From: Acidobacteriota bacterium
GTDB taxonomy: Bacteria > Acidobacteriota > Blastocatellia > Pyrinomonadales > Pyrinomonadaceae
Direction: 5' to 3'
Assembly: GCA_019639135.1 (NCBI GenBank)
Contig: JAHBSL010000020.1
Span: forward strand, 22,797-86,796
DNA length: 64,000 bases
Part shown: piece after piece, positions 7,967 to 15,561 of the stretch
How the letters are laid out: every line of letters starts with the position of its first letter
How positions within the stretch are numbered: position 1 is the first letter of the stretch
Notes under the pieces: model-generated
Seen by the model: only the letters and a program-made list of their open reading frames with translations
Databases searched by the model: none
What the model was told of the DNA's origin: nothing
Translations under genes and position numbers: made by a program

Positions 7967-8518
7967 ATGAGACACATTGCACTTCTCCGCGGCATCAACG
8001 TCGGCGGAAACACATTGATCAAGATGGAAGAGCTTCGGGCGATGTTCGAAGCTCTCCGCTTTGGCAATGTTAAGAGCTACATCAACAGCGGCAATCTCGC
8101 GTTCGACAGTGTAAGTAGCCCGCAAGTAAGTAAGGGCAAACCGCCCGAGGTAATCCTCTCGAATCAGATCGAATCCGCCATCCAAACCACATTCGGCAAG
8201 GCCGTCCCGGTAATGGTCCGCGAGCAGCGGCACATTCAAACCGTCCTCGAAAGTAATCCCTTCGCCGGCCAGTTCGGAAGCCACAAGGAAATGCATGTTC
8301 TCTTTCTAAAAGAAGAAATGCCTGATGATAAAGTGCAGCAACTCGTAGCCAATCAAACAAAAGACGAACGCTTCGCCGTTCTTGGCCACGAGATATTCTG
8401 CCACCTGAAATTCGGTGTTGCCGATAGCCTGCTCGGCAAAGGCTTCATCGATAAAAAGCTAAAGATCGCCTATACCGCCCGCAACTGGCGGACGGTCGAA
8501 AAGCTGGCCACACTTTGA
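7967..8518 (+). CDS. DUF1697 family protein
   Basis: 183 aa. It begins with the family signature MRHIALLRGINVGGN, then YINSGNLAF and the VREQRHIQTVLESNPF region, and ends with ARNWRTVEKLATL, as is usual for DUF1697. No biochemical function is established for the family. A stretch at about residues 48-62 (SVSSPQVSKGKPPEV) looks inserted between the N-terminal beta unit and the next helix, and its DNA (8110-8150) contains AGTAAGTA repeats of intergenic style. It lies directly before the HAAO gene and may be cotranscribed with it. Confidence 0.85.
   Translation: MRHIALLRGINVGGNTLIKMEELRAMFEALRFGNVKSYINSGNLAFDSVSSPQVSKGKPPEVILSNQIESAIQTTFGKAVPVMVREQRHIQTVLESNPFAGQFGSHKEMHVLFLKEEMPDDKVQQLVANQTKDERFAVLGHEIFCHLKFGVADSLLGKGFIDKKLKIAYTARNWRTVEKLATL
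8110..8150 (+). repeat. Probable in-frame repeat insertion in the DUF1697 gene
   Basis: The DNA contains GTAAGTAGCCCGC followed by AAGTAAGTAAGGGC, a short direct repeat with GCCC/GGGC complementarity. It codes for residues that do not align with the usual DUF1697 spacing. The evidence is weaker than for the other in-frame repeats because no second copy is visible in the window. Confidence 0.45.
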
Positions 8519-8551
8519 CCTTTACCCGTGCTTCGCGGTTACAATGCAGCT

Positions 8552-9073
8552 ATGATTCGCCGTCCCTTCAACTTCAAACAATGGATCGATGAGCACCGCC
8601 ATTTGCTCAAACCGCCGGTTGGAAATCAGTGTGTTTATCAGGACGAGGATTTTATCGTGATGGTCGTCGGCGGGCCGAACTCGCGGAAAGATTATCACTG
8701 GGACGAAGGCGAAGAGCTTTTCTACCAACTTGAGGGCGATCTGCTTGTTAAGATTCAAGAAAACGGAAAGGCGGTCGATGTCCCGATCCGCGAAGGCGAG
8801 ATGTTTCTGCTCCCGCCTCGCATTCCGCACAACCCCATCCGCGGAGCGAATACGATCGGACTCGTCATCGAACGCAAACGCCGCCCCGGCGAACTCGACG
8901 GCCTGCTCTGGTTCTGCGAGAACTGCAACGAAAAGCTCTACGAAGAATATTTCCAGCTTGAGGACATCACGACCCAGTTCCAGGGTGTCTTCGAAAAGTT
9001 CTACGGAAGCCAGGACCTACGGACCTGCAAGAGCTGCGGCACCGTAATGGAACCGCCTCCGGTCGTCAGCTAG
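8552..9073 (+). CDS. 3-hydroxyanthranilate 3,4-dioxygenase
   Basis: 173 aa cupin dioxygenase that opens the ring of 3-hydroxyanthranilate to give 2-amino-3-carboxymuconate semialdehyde. The start at 8552 ([15 protein letters not shown]) is preferred over 8528 because homologues begin at this point. The iron-binding His/Glu/His set lies in [15 protein letters not shown] and PPRIPHNP. Two CxxC pairs at the C-terminus (CENC and CKSCG) form the rubredoxin-like iron site of bacterial HAAO. The product would pass to the ACMS decarboxylase encoded at 12498, from which it is now separated by the defence-type block. Confidence 0.92.
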   Translation: MIRRPFNFKQWIDEHRHLLKPPVGNQCVYQDEDFIVMVVGGPNSRKDYHWDEGEELFYQLEGDLLVKIQENGKAVDVPIREGEMFLLPPRIPHNPIRGANTIGLVIERKRRPGELDGLLWFCENCNEKLYEEYFQLEDITTQFQGVFEKFYGSQDLRTCKSCGTVMEPPPVVS

Positions 9074-9079
9074 AATCTA

Positions 9080-9108
9080 TTGACATACATATATTCTAAA
9101 TATATCCT
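9080..9108 (+). promoter_or_regulatory. Promoter and palindromic operator candidate of brnTA
   Basis: A TTGACA hexamer at 9080-9085 is followed by an A+T-rich palindrome (ATATTCTAAATAT) and by TATCCT directly before the BrnT start codon at 9109. A 17-base spacer would put the -10 box against the ATG, so transcription could be leaderless or use TATATT further up. BrnA antitoxins repress their own promoter, and the palindrome is a plausible site. Confidence 0.5.
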
Positions 9109-9381
9109 ATGTTTGTCTGGGACGAATATAAGCGGCTAAAAGTTCTTAAGGAACATCATATCGATTTTGCATTGATACCCGATATTTTTGAAGACCCGCA
9201 TGCGATATACCGGAACGATGAGGGACATTCAGAGAGCGAGGCCCGTTATTCGGTAACGGGAGTGACGGCTCAATACGGACTTGTATTTCTTGTCTTTGTT
9301 TACCGCGAAGAGAAAGTTCGTTTTATCACGGCCCGCCGGGCAGAAAAGTGGATGGTGAAAGACTATGAGCGACGACTTTGA
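9109..9381 (+). CDS. brnT: BrnT family type II toxin
   Basis: 90 aa, the usual size of BrnT (DUF497), a RelE-fold ribonuclease toxin. Family marks are FVWDEYKRLKVLKEHHIDF, DPHAIYRNDEGHSE, RYSVTGVTAQYGLVFLVFVY and RFITARRAEK. The antitoxin gene follows and overlaps it by 17 bases, which is the normal BrnT-first order. The pair sits between the HAAO gene and a STAND ATPase, marking the start of an accessory block inside the kynurenine region. Confidence 0.92.
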   Translation: MFVWDEYKRLKVLKEHHIDFALIPDIFEDPHAIYRNDEGHSESEARYSVTGVTAQYGLVFLVFVYREEKVRFITARRAEKWMVKDYERRL

Positions 9382-9682
9382 CGAATCGATACTAAAAGAC
9401 GAAAAGGCCTTCAAGAAACGGTTCAAAAGGATCGAGCGACCCGCCTTTTTAGACGAACTGAAAAAAAAAGAGAACAAACGGACCATTACGATCATGCTCG
9501 ACCCCGACATAATCGAGCATTTCAAAGCCGAGGCTGAGCGTTCGCGTTCCGGCTATCAGACCCTCATAAATCAAACACTTCGCGAGTCGATCGAAGAGAC
9601 GGAAAAGACTGTCCCGCTCGAAAAACTCCTCAAAGACAAAAAAGCCCTCCGCCGACTAAAAGAGGGATTGGGAAAGCTATGA
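9365..9682 (+). CDS. brnA: BrnA family antitoxin
   Basis: 105 aa. The central part (RTITIMLDPDIIEHFKAEAERSRSGYQTLINQTLRE) is a ribbon-helix-helix DNA-binding segment typical of BrnA. The N-terminus is charged and would wrap the toxin. The C-terminus has an extra lysine-rich tail (EKLLKDKKALRRLKEGLGKL) that is longer than in many BrnA proteins. It overlaps brnT, so the two are translationally coupled, and it probably represses the promoter upstream of brnT. Confidence 0.88.
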   Translation: MSDDFDESILKDEKAFKKRFKRIERPAFLDELKKKENKRTITIMLDPDIIEHFKAEAERSRSGYQTLINQTLRESIEETEKTVPLEKLLKDKKALRRLKEGLGKL

Positions 9683-9854
9683 GGAGATTCGGATAGGCAT
9701 TTGAACGGCCACGAAACTAATTGGTTTTCGTTCATTTCTTCATGAGTTCAGTGTAAACTTCGGCAAAAACTGGGACAGAGTACAGGAGAGTTAGCCAATC
9801 TAGCACACGGCTCCGTTCCGATGAGGCAATCCTTCAAACAGCATCTTTTAATAT

Positions 9855-12452
9855 ATGCCCGCGTTCATTCCATTTAAAAAAATGTCTGATCGGTTGGAAA
9901 CTGCGAAGCAAGATTCCGATTCGTCGTACTTCGATTGTCTCCTGCTCTTCGGTGAAATGCTCATAAAGACCGTAGTATGTGCTTTAGGCTCGGCCGTCGA
10001 CGAGGATCGGAACCGAAATCGATATCGGATGTTTCATGCACTTGTGAGAGCCGACGGGATTGGATCTTGGGCGGCAGCCCTAGACGACATTATCGCTGGG
10101 GTAGCTTCTGACCACCTCCAAAAGGAGGTGCGGAATCGCGAAAAGCGTGAATTGACGGAGAAATGTGGGAGTGGATCGTGGCAACACGAATCAGTTTCGG
10201 ACCTACAGAAAACTTTAAATATTTTTAATCTCTCGGGAAACCAGACGGGTGCAAAGGTTCAGCTAAAGACGTGGTTTTCGCTCTTCTCTACGTTAAGAAA
10301 CGGCACCCGCGGTCATGGCGCTCCATTAAATGATCTTAAGAGCGCTGCCTGTGTTCCTCTGAGGGCATCGATAGACTCTATCGTGACGAACTTTTCTCTG
10401 TTTCAACGAGAATGGGCTTTCTTGCATCAGAATCTCTCAGGAAAATACCGAGTTACCGGTCTTACGGATTCTGTCACCCAGTTTGACGAACTTAAATCAA
10501 AGCGATTTGGTGGCTCGGAGTATCCAGACGGACTTTATGTTTTTTTTGGTGATCGAACCAGAGTGATGTTGATTGAGTCTGATCCTGACTGTTCAGACTT
10601 CTATTACCCGAATGGTAATTTCAGATCACATGATTTTGAATTACTTTCGTATATCTCAGGCAGCAGAAAGTCCCGGGAGAATGGTGAGTTTCTCATTCCC
10701 GCCGAGGAACTCCCAGAAAGCGAAACAGCGGGCCTCGGGAAACTTGAAGCAATTAACGAGTCCCTTTCGAATATTCCCCCTATAGCCACAAACTACGTTT
10801 CTCGCACTTCTCTTGAAGAAGAGCTTTCGGCAAAGCTCGCGGAACGTGACCGATACCCGATAGTAACACTGAAAGGTGTTGGAGGAATAGGGAAGACGTC
10901 GTTGGCTGTTAAGGTGCTACATGATCTAACAACAATTGGGCGCTTTGATATGATACTGTGGTTTAGTTCGCGTGACATCGACTTGAAATTCGAAGGACCA
11001 AAACCAGTTCGCTCGAACGTACTAAACCAAGGTGATGTAGCAGAGGAACTTTGGAGTTTACTCGAACTGAATAAAGCAAACATAGGTGAGAAAACAAAGT
11101 ACCTTTCTGAGCAATTATCTGAAAGTGAATATGGTCCTACGTTATTCGTTTTCGATAATTTCGAGACGGTGAGAAATCCTTCGGAATTTTTTGCATGGCT
11201 CGATACCTATATTCGATGCCCAAACAAGATTCTTATTACTTCGAGAATAAGTACCTCGTTTAAGGCAGACTACCCAATTGAAGTATCGGGAATGGCAGTT
11301 TCTGAATGCAAGGAGCTTATCCGAACTACTGCGGCGAGCTTTGGAATCGAAGCTAGGTTGTCTGAAGACGAAATAACAAAAATCATCGACGTTTCGAATG
11401 GACATCCTTATATTTTGAGGATCCTCTTAGGAGCCTACGAAAAGCAGAGATCGTTTGACATTAGAAATATTGTCGCGAACAAAGACGAAATCCTTAACGC
11501 CCTGTTTCGAAGGACTTACGACTTCCTGTCACCTTCAGCAAAACGAGTATTCTTGACATTATCCAGCTGGAATTCCATCGTTCCGCAGATTGCACTAGCG
11601 GCGATTCTCCTGAGACCTGAAAACGACTGGTTTGAGGTAGACGAGGCTGTGGAAGAACTTCGAAAGAGTTCACTGATTGATGTTTCCATATCGGAAGTCG
11701 ATGATGAGGTGTTTATCTCTGTACCCCTAGCGGCCTCAATATTCGGACGAAAAGAGCTACAGGTTAGCCCCGAGCGATTATTGATAGAGAATGATCGAAA
11801 ACTTCTTGAGGAATTCGGGGCGGCCCAACACTCGTCGGTGGCAAAAGGAGTCAGTCCCAGAATTGAACGAAAGTTCCGCTCGGTAGCAACACAAATAAGC
11901 GAAGGTAAGGCTAAGCTCGAATTTCATCTTCCTTCCCTAGAATACCTCGCGGGAAAGTTCCCGAAAGGATGGCTCTATATTGCAGATCTTCACAAAGAAT
12001 TTTTAGATCCGAAGAAAGAACAAGACGCTCTTAGAGAATATTTGAAGACCGAGCAAGATATATACTCCAAGAAGGACGCGTGGTGGCGACTGGCTCGCGT
12101 CTACGAACATTTGGGAAACACTTTGGGACGAATCGACGCACTTGTTGAATGCGCTCGACTCGGTGAACCATCAATTGCGGAGCTAAGCGATTTAGCTAAT
12201 TTAATAAATCGCAATTTATCAAAGGAGAGTATTGAACTTGAAGTCGATGTTAAGCGTGGGATTGTAAACGATGTAATCTCAATGATTGAAACAGTAATCG
12301 ATCAGGCCAACGCAACTGATCTTTCCAGGCTAGCGTGGCTATACTTGGCGTCACAGAACGAAGAGAAAGCGTTGCACACGGCCCGCCTTGGATTGGCAAA
12401 AGAGTCGCAAAACGAGTTCTGCCAAAATTTGATTAGTAAAATTACAAAATAG
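9855..12452 (+). CDS. STAND/NB-ARC ATPase with N-terminal HEPN-like domain (candidate defence gene)
   Basis: 865 aa. The N-terminal helical region contains LRNGTRGHGAP with R148 and H154, matching the HEPN ribonuclease motif R-N-x4-H. A P-loop ATPase follows: Walker A GVGGIGKTS (341-349), Walker B TLFVFDNFE (429-437), and a sensor-like ILITSR. The last 200 residues are helical and TPR-like (YLKTEQDIYSKKDAWWRLARVYEHLGN, then LSRLAWLYLASQNEEKALHTARLGL). This effector-NTPase-sensor order is typical of STAND abortive-infection proteins; activity against phage is inference. The DNA is visibly richer in A+T than the catabolic genes on both sides, suggesting transfer. A start at 9882 is also possible. 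Confidence 0.8.
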   Translation: MPAFIPFKKMSDRLETAKQDSDSSYFDCLLLFGEMLIKTVVCALGSAVDEDRNRNRYRMFHALVRADGIGSWAAALDDIIAGVASDHLQKEVRNREKRELTEKCGSGSWQHESVSDLQKTLNIFNLSGNQTGAKVQLKTWFSLFSTLRNGTRGHGAPLNDLKSAACVPLRASIDSIVTNFSLFQREWAFLHQNLSGKYRVTGLTDSVTQFDELKSKRFGGSEYPDGLYVFFGDRTRVMLIESDPDCSDFYYPNGNFRSHDFELLSYISGSRKSRENGEFLIPAEELPESETAGLGKLEAINESLSNIPPIATNYVSRTSLEEELSAKLAERDRYPIVTLKGVGGIGKTSLAVKVLHDLTTIGRFDMILWFSSRDIDLKFEGPKPVRSNVLNQGDVAEELWSLLELNKANIGEKTKYLSEQLSESEYGPTLFVFDNFETVRNPSEFFAWLDTYIRCPNKILITSRISTSFKADYPIEVSGMAVSECKELIRTTAASFGIEARLSEDEITKIIDVSNGHPYILRILLGAYEKQRSFDIRNIVANKDEILNALFRRTYDFLSPSAKRVFLTLSSWNSIVPQIALAAILLRPENDWFEVDEAVEELRKSSLIDVSISEVDDEVFISVPLAASIFGRKELQVSPERLLIENDRKLLEEFGAAQHSSVAKGVSPRIERKFRSVATQISEGKAKLEFHLPSLEYLAGKFPKGWLYIADLHKEFLDPKKEQDALREYLKTEQDIYSKKDAWWRLARVYEHLGNTLGRIDALVECARLGEPSIAELSDLANLINRNLSKESIELEVDVKRGIVNDVISMIETVIDQANATDLSRLAWLYLASQNEEKALHTARLGLAKESQNEFCQNLISKITK

Positions 12453-12497
12453 ATTTCGGGGTTTTTCCCGTGTTCCGTCAAAAGATGATTCGTACTA

Positions 12498-13514
12498 ATG
12501 CTTAAGATCGACGTACACACACATATTCTTCCCAAAGATATTCCGGCGTGGAAGGGGCGGTTTGGGTATGGCGGGTTCATCGGGCTTGATCATTACCAGC
12601 CGTGTTCGGCGCACATGGTCCGCGATGATGGCAAGCAATTTCGTGACATAGAATCAAATTGCTGGGACCCGGTTAAACGGATAGAAGAAATGGACGCACA
12701 CGGCATCGGCGTACAGGTTCTCTCGACCGTTCCGGTTATGTTCAGCTACTGGGCAAAGCCGGCCGATTGCCTTGAGGTCTCAAAGTTCCTCAACGACCAT
12801 ATCGCAGATATCGTCACGGAGTTCCCGCTCCGCTTCGTCGGACTCGGCACGGTCCCTATGCAAGAAGCGTCGCTTGCCGTAAAGGAACTAGAACGCTGCA
12901 AAGAGGTCGGCCTCGCCGGCGTTCAGATCGGCACCAACATCAACCAGCTCAACCTCAGCGAGCCGCAGTTCCTCGAGATTTTTCAGGCGTGCGAAGATCT
13001 CGGGATGGCCGTTTTCGTTCATCCCTGGGAGATGATGGGCGAGGCCGACATGCAGAAATATTGGCTTCCGTGGCTCGTAGGGATGCCCGCCGAAGTCTCG
13101 CGGGCGATCTGTTCGCTCATCTTTTCCGGGACGCTCGAAAAGTGCCGCGACCTCCGCATTTGCTTTGCCCATGGCGGCGGTGCGTTTCCGGCGACCATCG
13201 GCCGCATCGAGCACGGCTTCAACGTCCGGCCCGACCTTTGCGCGGTTGATAATCCGCATAGCCCGCGACGATACCTCAGCCGGATGTATTTCGATTCGCT
13301 TGTCCATGAACCCGCAAAGCTCGATTATCTGATCAAGCTCGTCGGTGCAGACCAGGTCGCGCTAGGCACCGATTATCCCTTTCCGCTCGGCGAGCTCGAA
13401 CCGGGCAAGTTGATCGAGTCGATGCCCTACGACGACATGATCAAGTCGATGCTCTTCCACGGTGCTGCCCTCAATTGGCTCGGCCTGCCGATATCACAGT
13501 TCAGCCAAACATAG
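12498..13514 (+). CDS. 2-amino-3-carboxymuconate-6-semialdehyde decarboxylase (ACMSD)
   Basis: 338 aa metal-dependent amidohydrolase-fold decarboxylase that converts ACMS to 2-aminomuconate semialdehyde, diverting it from quinolinate. It resembles animal ACMSD over its whole length: KIDVHTHILPK with the two first metal His residues, the substrate loop RFGYGGF, NCWDP, STVPVMFSYWAKP, FVHPWEMMG, CFAHGGGAFP and the metal-binding Asp in LGTDYPFPLGELEPGKLIE. It is the step between the HAAO encoded at 8552 and the dehydrogenase encoded at 2194. The A+T-rich STAND gene ends 45 bases upstream. Confidence 0.95.
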   Translation: MLKIDVHTHILPKDIPAWKGRFGYGGFIGLDHYQPCSAHMVRDDGKQFRDIESNCWDPVKRIEEMDAHGIGVQVLSTVPVMFSYWAKPADCLEVSKFLNDHIADIVTEFPLRFVGLGTVPMQEASLAVKELERCKEVGLAGVQIGTNINQLNLSEPQFLEIFQACEDLGMAVFVHPWEMMGEADMQKYWLPWLVGMPAEVSRAICSLIFSGTLEKCRDLRICFAHGGGAFPATIGRIEHGFNVRPDLCAVDNPHSPRRYLSRMYFDSLVHEPAKLDYLIKLVGADQVALGTDYPFPLGELEPGKLIESMPYDDMIKSMLFHGAALNWLGLPISQFSQT

Positions 13515-13517
13515 AAA

Positions 13518-13554
13518 TGCCCCGCACCGGCTTTCCCTTCCGGCACGGGGGCAT
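13518..13554. terminator. Convergent terminator hairpin after the ACMSD gene
   Basis: ATGCCCC at the left pairs with GGGGCAT at the right, extended inward by CCGG/CCGG with a short imperfection, and followed by the T-rich TCTCGTTCTTTC. It lies between the ACMSD stop and the convergent small secreted-protein gene. Confidence 0.65.
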
Positions 13555-13583
13555 CTCGTTCTTTCAACCTCTCAGCCGAAAGC

Positions 13584-13976
13584 CTATTCCGTCTTTACCT
13601 CGGCCGAGTATCGGACCCTTGCCCTCTTCGGAACCGCGATTCCCGAATCAAGCATATTCACCTTCGCAAGTGTCCACTGCCCCTGCTGGCGGGTGAAGAC
13701 AAGCTCGGCCTGACTCTTCGCGATGTCACCGGTGTACGTTGCGAATACCGACTGTACGACCTTGCCTTCATCGTTAACGATGAACACGGACGCACCTCCG
13801 GCCGAGTTGCGGGCAACGCGGACCTCATACTTTCCGGCGTCGAGCGTTTTGTCGCCGACGGCAAAGTCAAAAGCGATCTCGGCTTCCATTTTGGTAACGG
13901 TCTGTGCGCTTGTTGCGACAGCCCCTGCGAAAAGTGCGACAGCGAGAAGAGAAGTAAGTTTGAAGATCTTTTTCAT
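13584..13976 (-). CDS. Small secreted protein of unknown function
   Basis: 130 aa. A clear signal peptide (MKKIFKLTSLLAVALFAGAVATSAQ) is followed by a compact beta-rich domain with FDFAVGDKTLDAGKYEVRVA, a phrase common in short exported proteins of Acidobacteriota. No catalytic motif or cysteine pattern is seen. It is monocistronic and convergent with the ACMSD gene. The start is supported by the signal peptide. Confidence 0.75.
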   Translation of the reverse strand: MKKIFKLTSLLAVALFAGAVATSAQTVTKMEAEIAFDFAVGDKTLDAGKYEVRVARNSAGGASVFIVNDEGKVVQSVFATYTGDIAKSQAELVFTRQQGQWTLAKVNMLDSGIAVPKRARVRYSAEVKTE

Positions 13977-14154
13977 TAGTGCCTCCGTGGTCCTGGGTAT
14001 AAAGTTTCGGGTTCTGCTTGGCCCCGCATCTCCTAACGCGAGCTTCGGATCAAAAAAATATCAAGAAGAAAAAATGATCGCCCGTTTAGGTAGATTGCTT
14101 AACGTCGGCGGTTTTCGAAATGTTCCCGATGGTTTAGATTTGTAACAGAAATTT

Positions 14155-15486
14155 ATGACGCTCGATGTTCAGTTCATGCCCGGGCCGGAGTTTGCCGCGG
14201 CCGCCGACCGCGACGATCCGTTTGCAGGCTTTCGCGATCGGTTTCACATTCCGCAGATCCCCGCGGGCGGCGACGCGGTCTATTTCACCGGAAATTCACT
14301 CGGCCTCCAGCCAAGGACCGCCCGCGAATACATCAATGCCGAACTCGACGATTGGGCACGCCTTGGCGTCGAGGGCCATCTGCATGCCCATCACCCGTGG
14401 CTTCCCTATCACGAATTCGTGACCGGGTCGCTCGCCCGCCTTGTCGGTGCAAAGCCGATCGAGGTCGTCGCGATGAACTCGCTAACGGTCAATCTTCACC
14501 TCCTGATGGTCTCCTTCTATCGGCCGACGCCCGAACGTTGCAAGATCGTCATCGAAAAGGGAGCGTTCCCTTCGGATCAATATGCGGTCGAATCGCAGAT
14601 TAAGGTTTGGAGTTCCGCCTTTAGGCGGCTATCTGGTGAAGTCGGGCCAGCTAAAGCTGGAACTCCAAACGACGGAACTCCGAGCCTGATCGAACTCACG
14701 CCCCGCGACGGCGAAGCAACACTTCGCACCGAGGACATCCTTGAACTCATTGAACGCGAGGGCGAAAGCATTGCTCTCATTTTGCTCGGCGGCGTCAATT
14801 ACTACACCGGCCAGGCGTTCGATATGGCCGCCATCACCGAGGTCGGCCATAGCAAGGGCTGCGTCGTCGGTTTTGACCTTGCCCACGCCGCGGGCAACTT
14901 GGAACTTAAGCTCCACGATTGGGACGTCGATTTCGCCGCCTGGTGCTCATACAAGTACCTCAATTCCGGCCCGGGAGGCATTGCTGGCATTTTTGTCCAC
15001 GAGCGTCACGCCCGCAGCTTTGACCTGCCGCGGTTCGCCGGATGGTGGGGCCACGATAAAGCTACCCGCTTCCTGATGGGACCGGAGTTCGTCCCGCTCG
15101 CCGGTGCCGAAGGCTGGCAGCTCTCGAACCCTCCGATCTTTCAACTCGCCGCCCTGCGTGCCTCGCTTGAGATATTTGACGAAGCGACGATGCCGCGTCT
15201 CCGGGCAAAGTCCGAACGCCTTACCTGTTACCTCGAATATCTTCTCGGCCAGATCGCGACCGATCGGATCGAGGTGATCACGCCCGCCGACCCGCAGCAA
15301 CGCGGTTGCCAACTCTCGATCCGCGTTCGCGATGCCGACAAGCAGATCTTCGACGCTATAACCGCCCGCGGCGTCTTTGCTGATTGGCGCGAGCCGGACG
15401 TGATTCGCGTCGCTCCAGTGCCGCTCTATAACAGTTTTTCCGATGTCTTCCGCTTTTCTGAGGTCATCGGCGAAGCCTTGCGCTAA
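14155..15486 (+). CDS. kynU: Kynureninase
   Basis: 443 aa PLP enzyme that cleaves kynurenine or 3-hydroxykynurenine to (3-hydroxy)anthranilate and alanine. Recognisable blocks are YFTGNSLGLQPR, the phosphate-binding MNSLTVNLHLL, GVNYYTGQ, FDLAHAAGN, the PLP lysine in WCSYKYLNSGPGG and GWWGH. Next to KMO it would act on 3-hydroxykynurenine. Residues about 151-172 (WSSAFRRLSGEVGPAKAGTP) are an in-frame palindromic repeat placed between SQIK and the ELTPRDGE strand, where the human enzyme has a loop about 18 residues shorter. PLP and substrate residues are outside that loop, so activity is likely kept. Confidence 0.95.
   Translation: MTLDVQFMPGPEFAAAADRDDPFAGFRDRFHIPQIPAGGDAVYFTGNSLGLQPRTAREYINAELDDWARLGVEGHLHAHHPWLPYHEFVTGSLARLVGAKPIEVVAMNSLTVNLHLLMVSFYRPTPERCKIVIEKGAFPSDQYAVESQIKVWSSAFRRLSGEVGPAKAGTPNDGTPSLIELTPRDGEATLRTEDILELIEREGESIALILLGGVNYYTGQAFDMAAITEVGHSKGCVVGFDLAHAAGNLELKLHDWDVDFAAWCSYKYLNSGPGGIAGIFVHERHARSFDLPRFAGWWGHDKATRFLMGPEFVPLAGAEGWQLSNPPIFQLAALRASLEIFDEATMPRLRAKSERLTCYLEYLLGQIATDRIEVITPADPQQRGCQLSIRVRDADKQIFDAITARGVFADWREPDVIRVAPVPLYNSFSDVFRFSEVIGEALR
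14606..14669 (+). repeat. In-frame palindromic repeat inside kynU
   Basis: It is bounded by an 11-base perfect inverted repeat, TTTGGAGTTCC (14606-14616) and GGAACTCCAAA (14659-14669). Inside are two smaller hairpins, GCC-TTTA-GGC and CCAGCTAAAGCTGG. The core AGCTAAAGC followed by ACTCC is shared with the intergenic palindrome at 25846-25894, so the family exists both inside and between genes. Confidence 0.85.
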
Positions 15487-15561
15487 AATGGTCATATCAC
15501 GTTTGGCTTAGCCTGCATCTAGCCTTTGTTTTTCCCGTCAGGACCTGCTTCAGGAGGCCAT

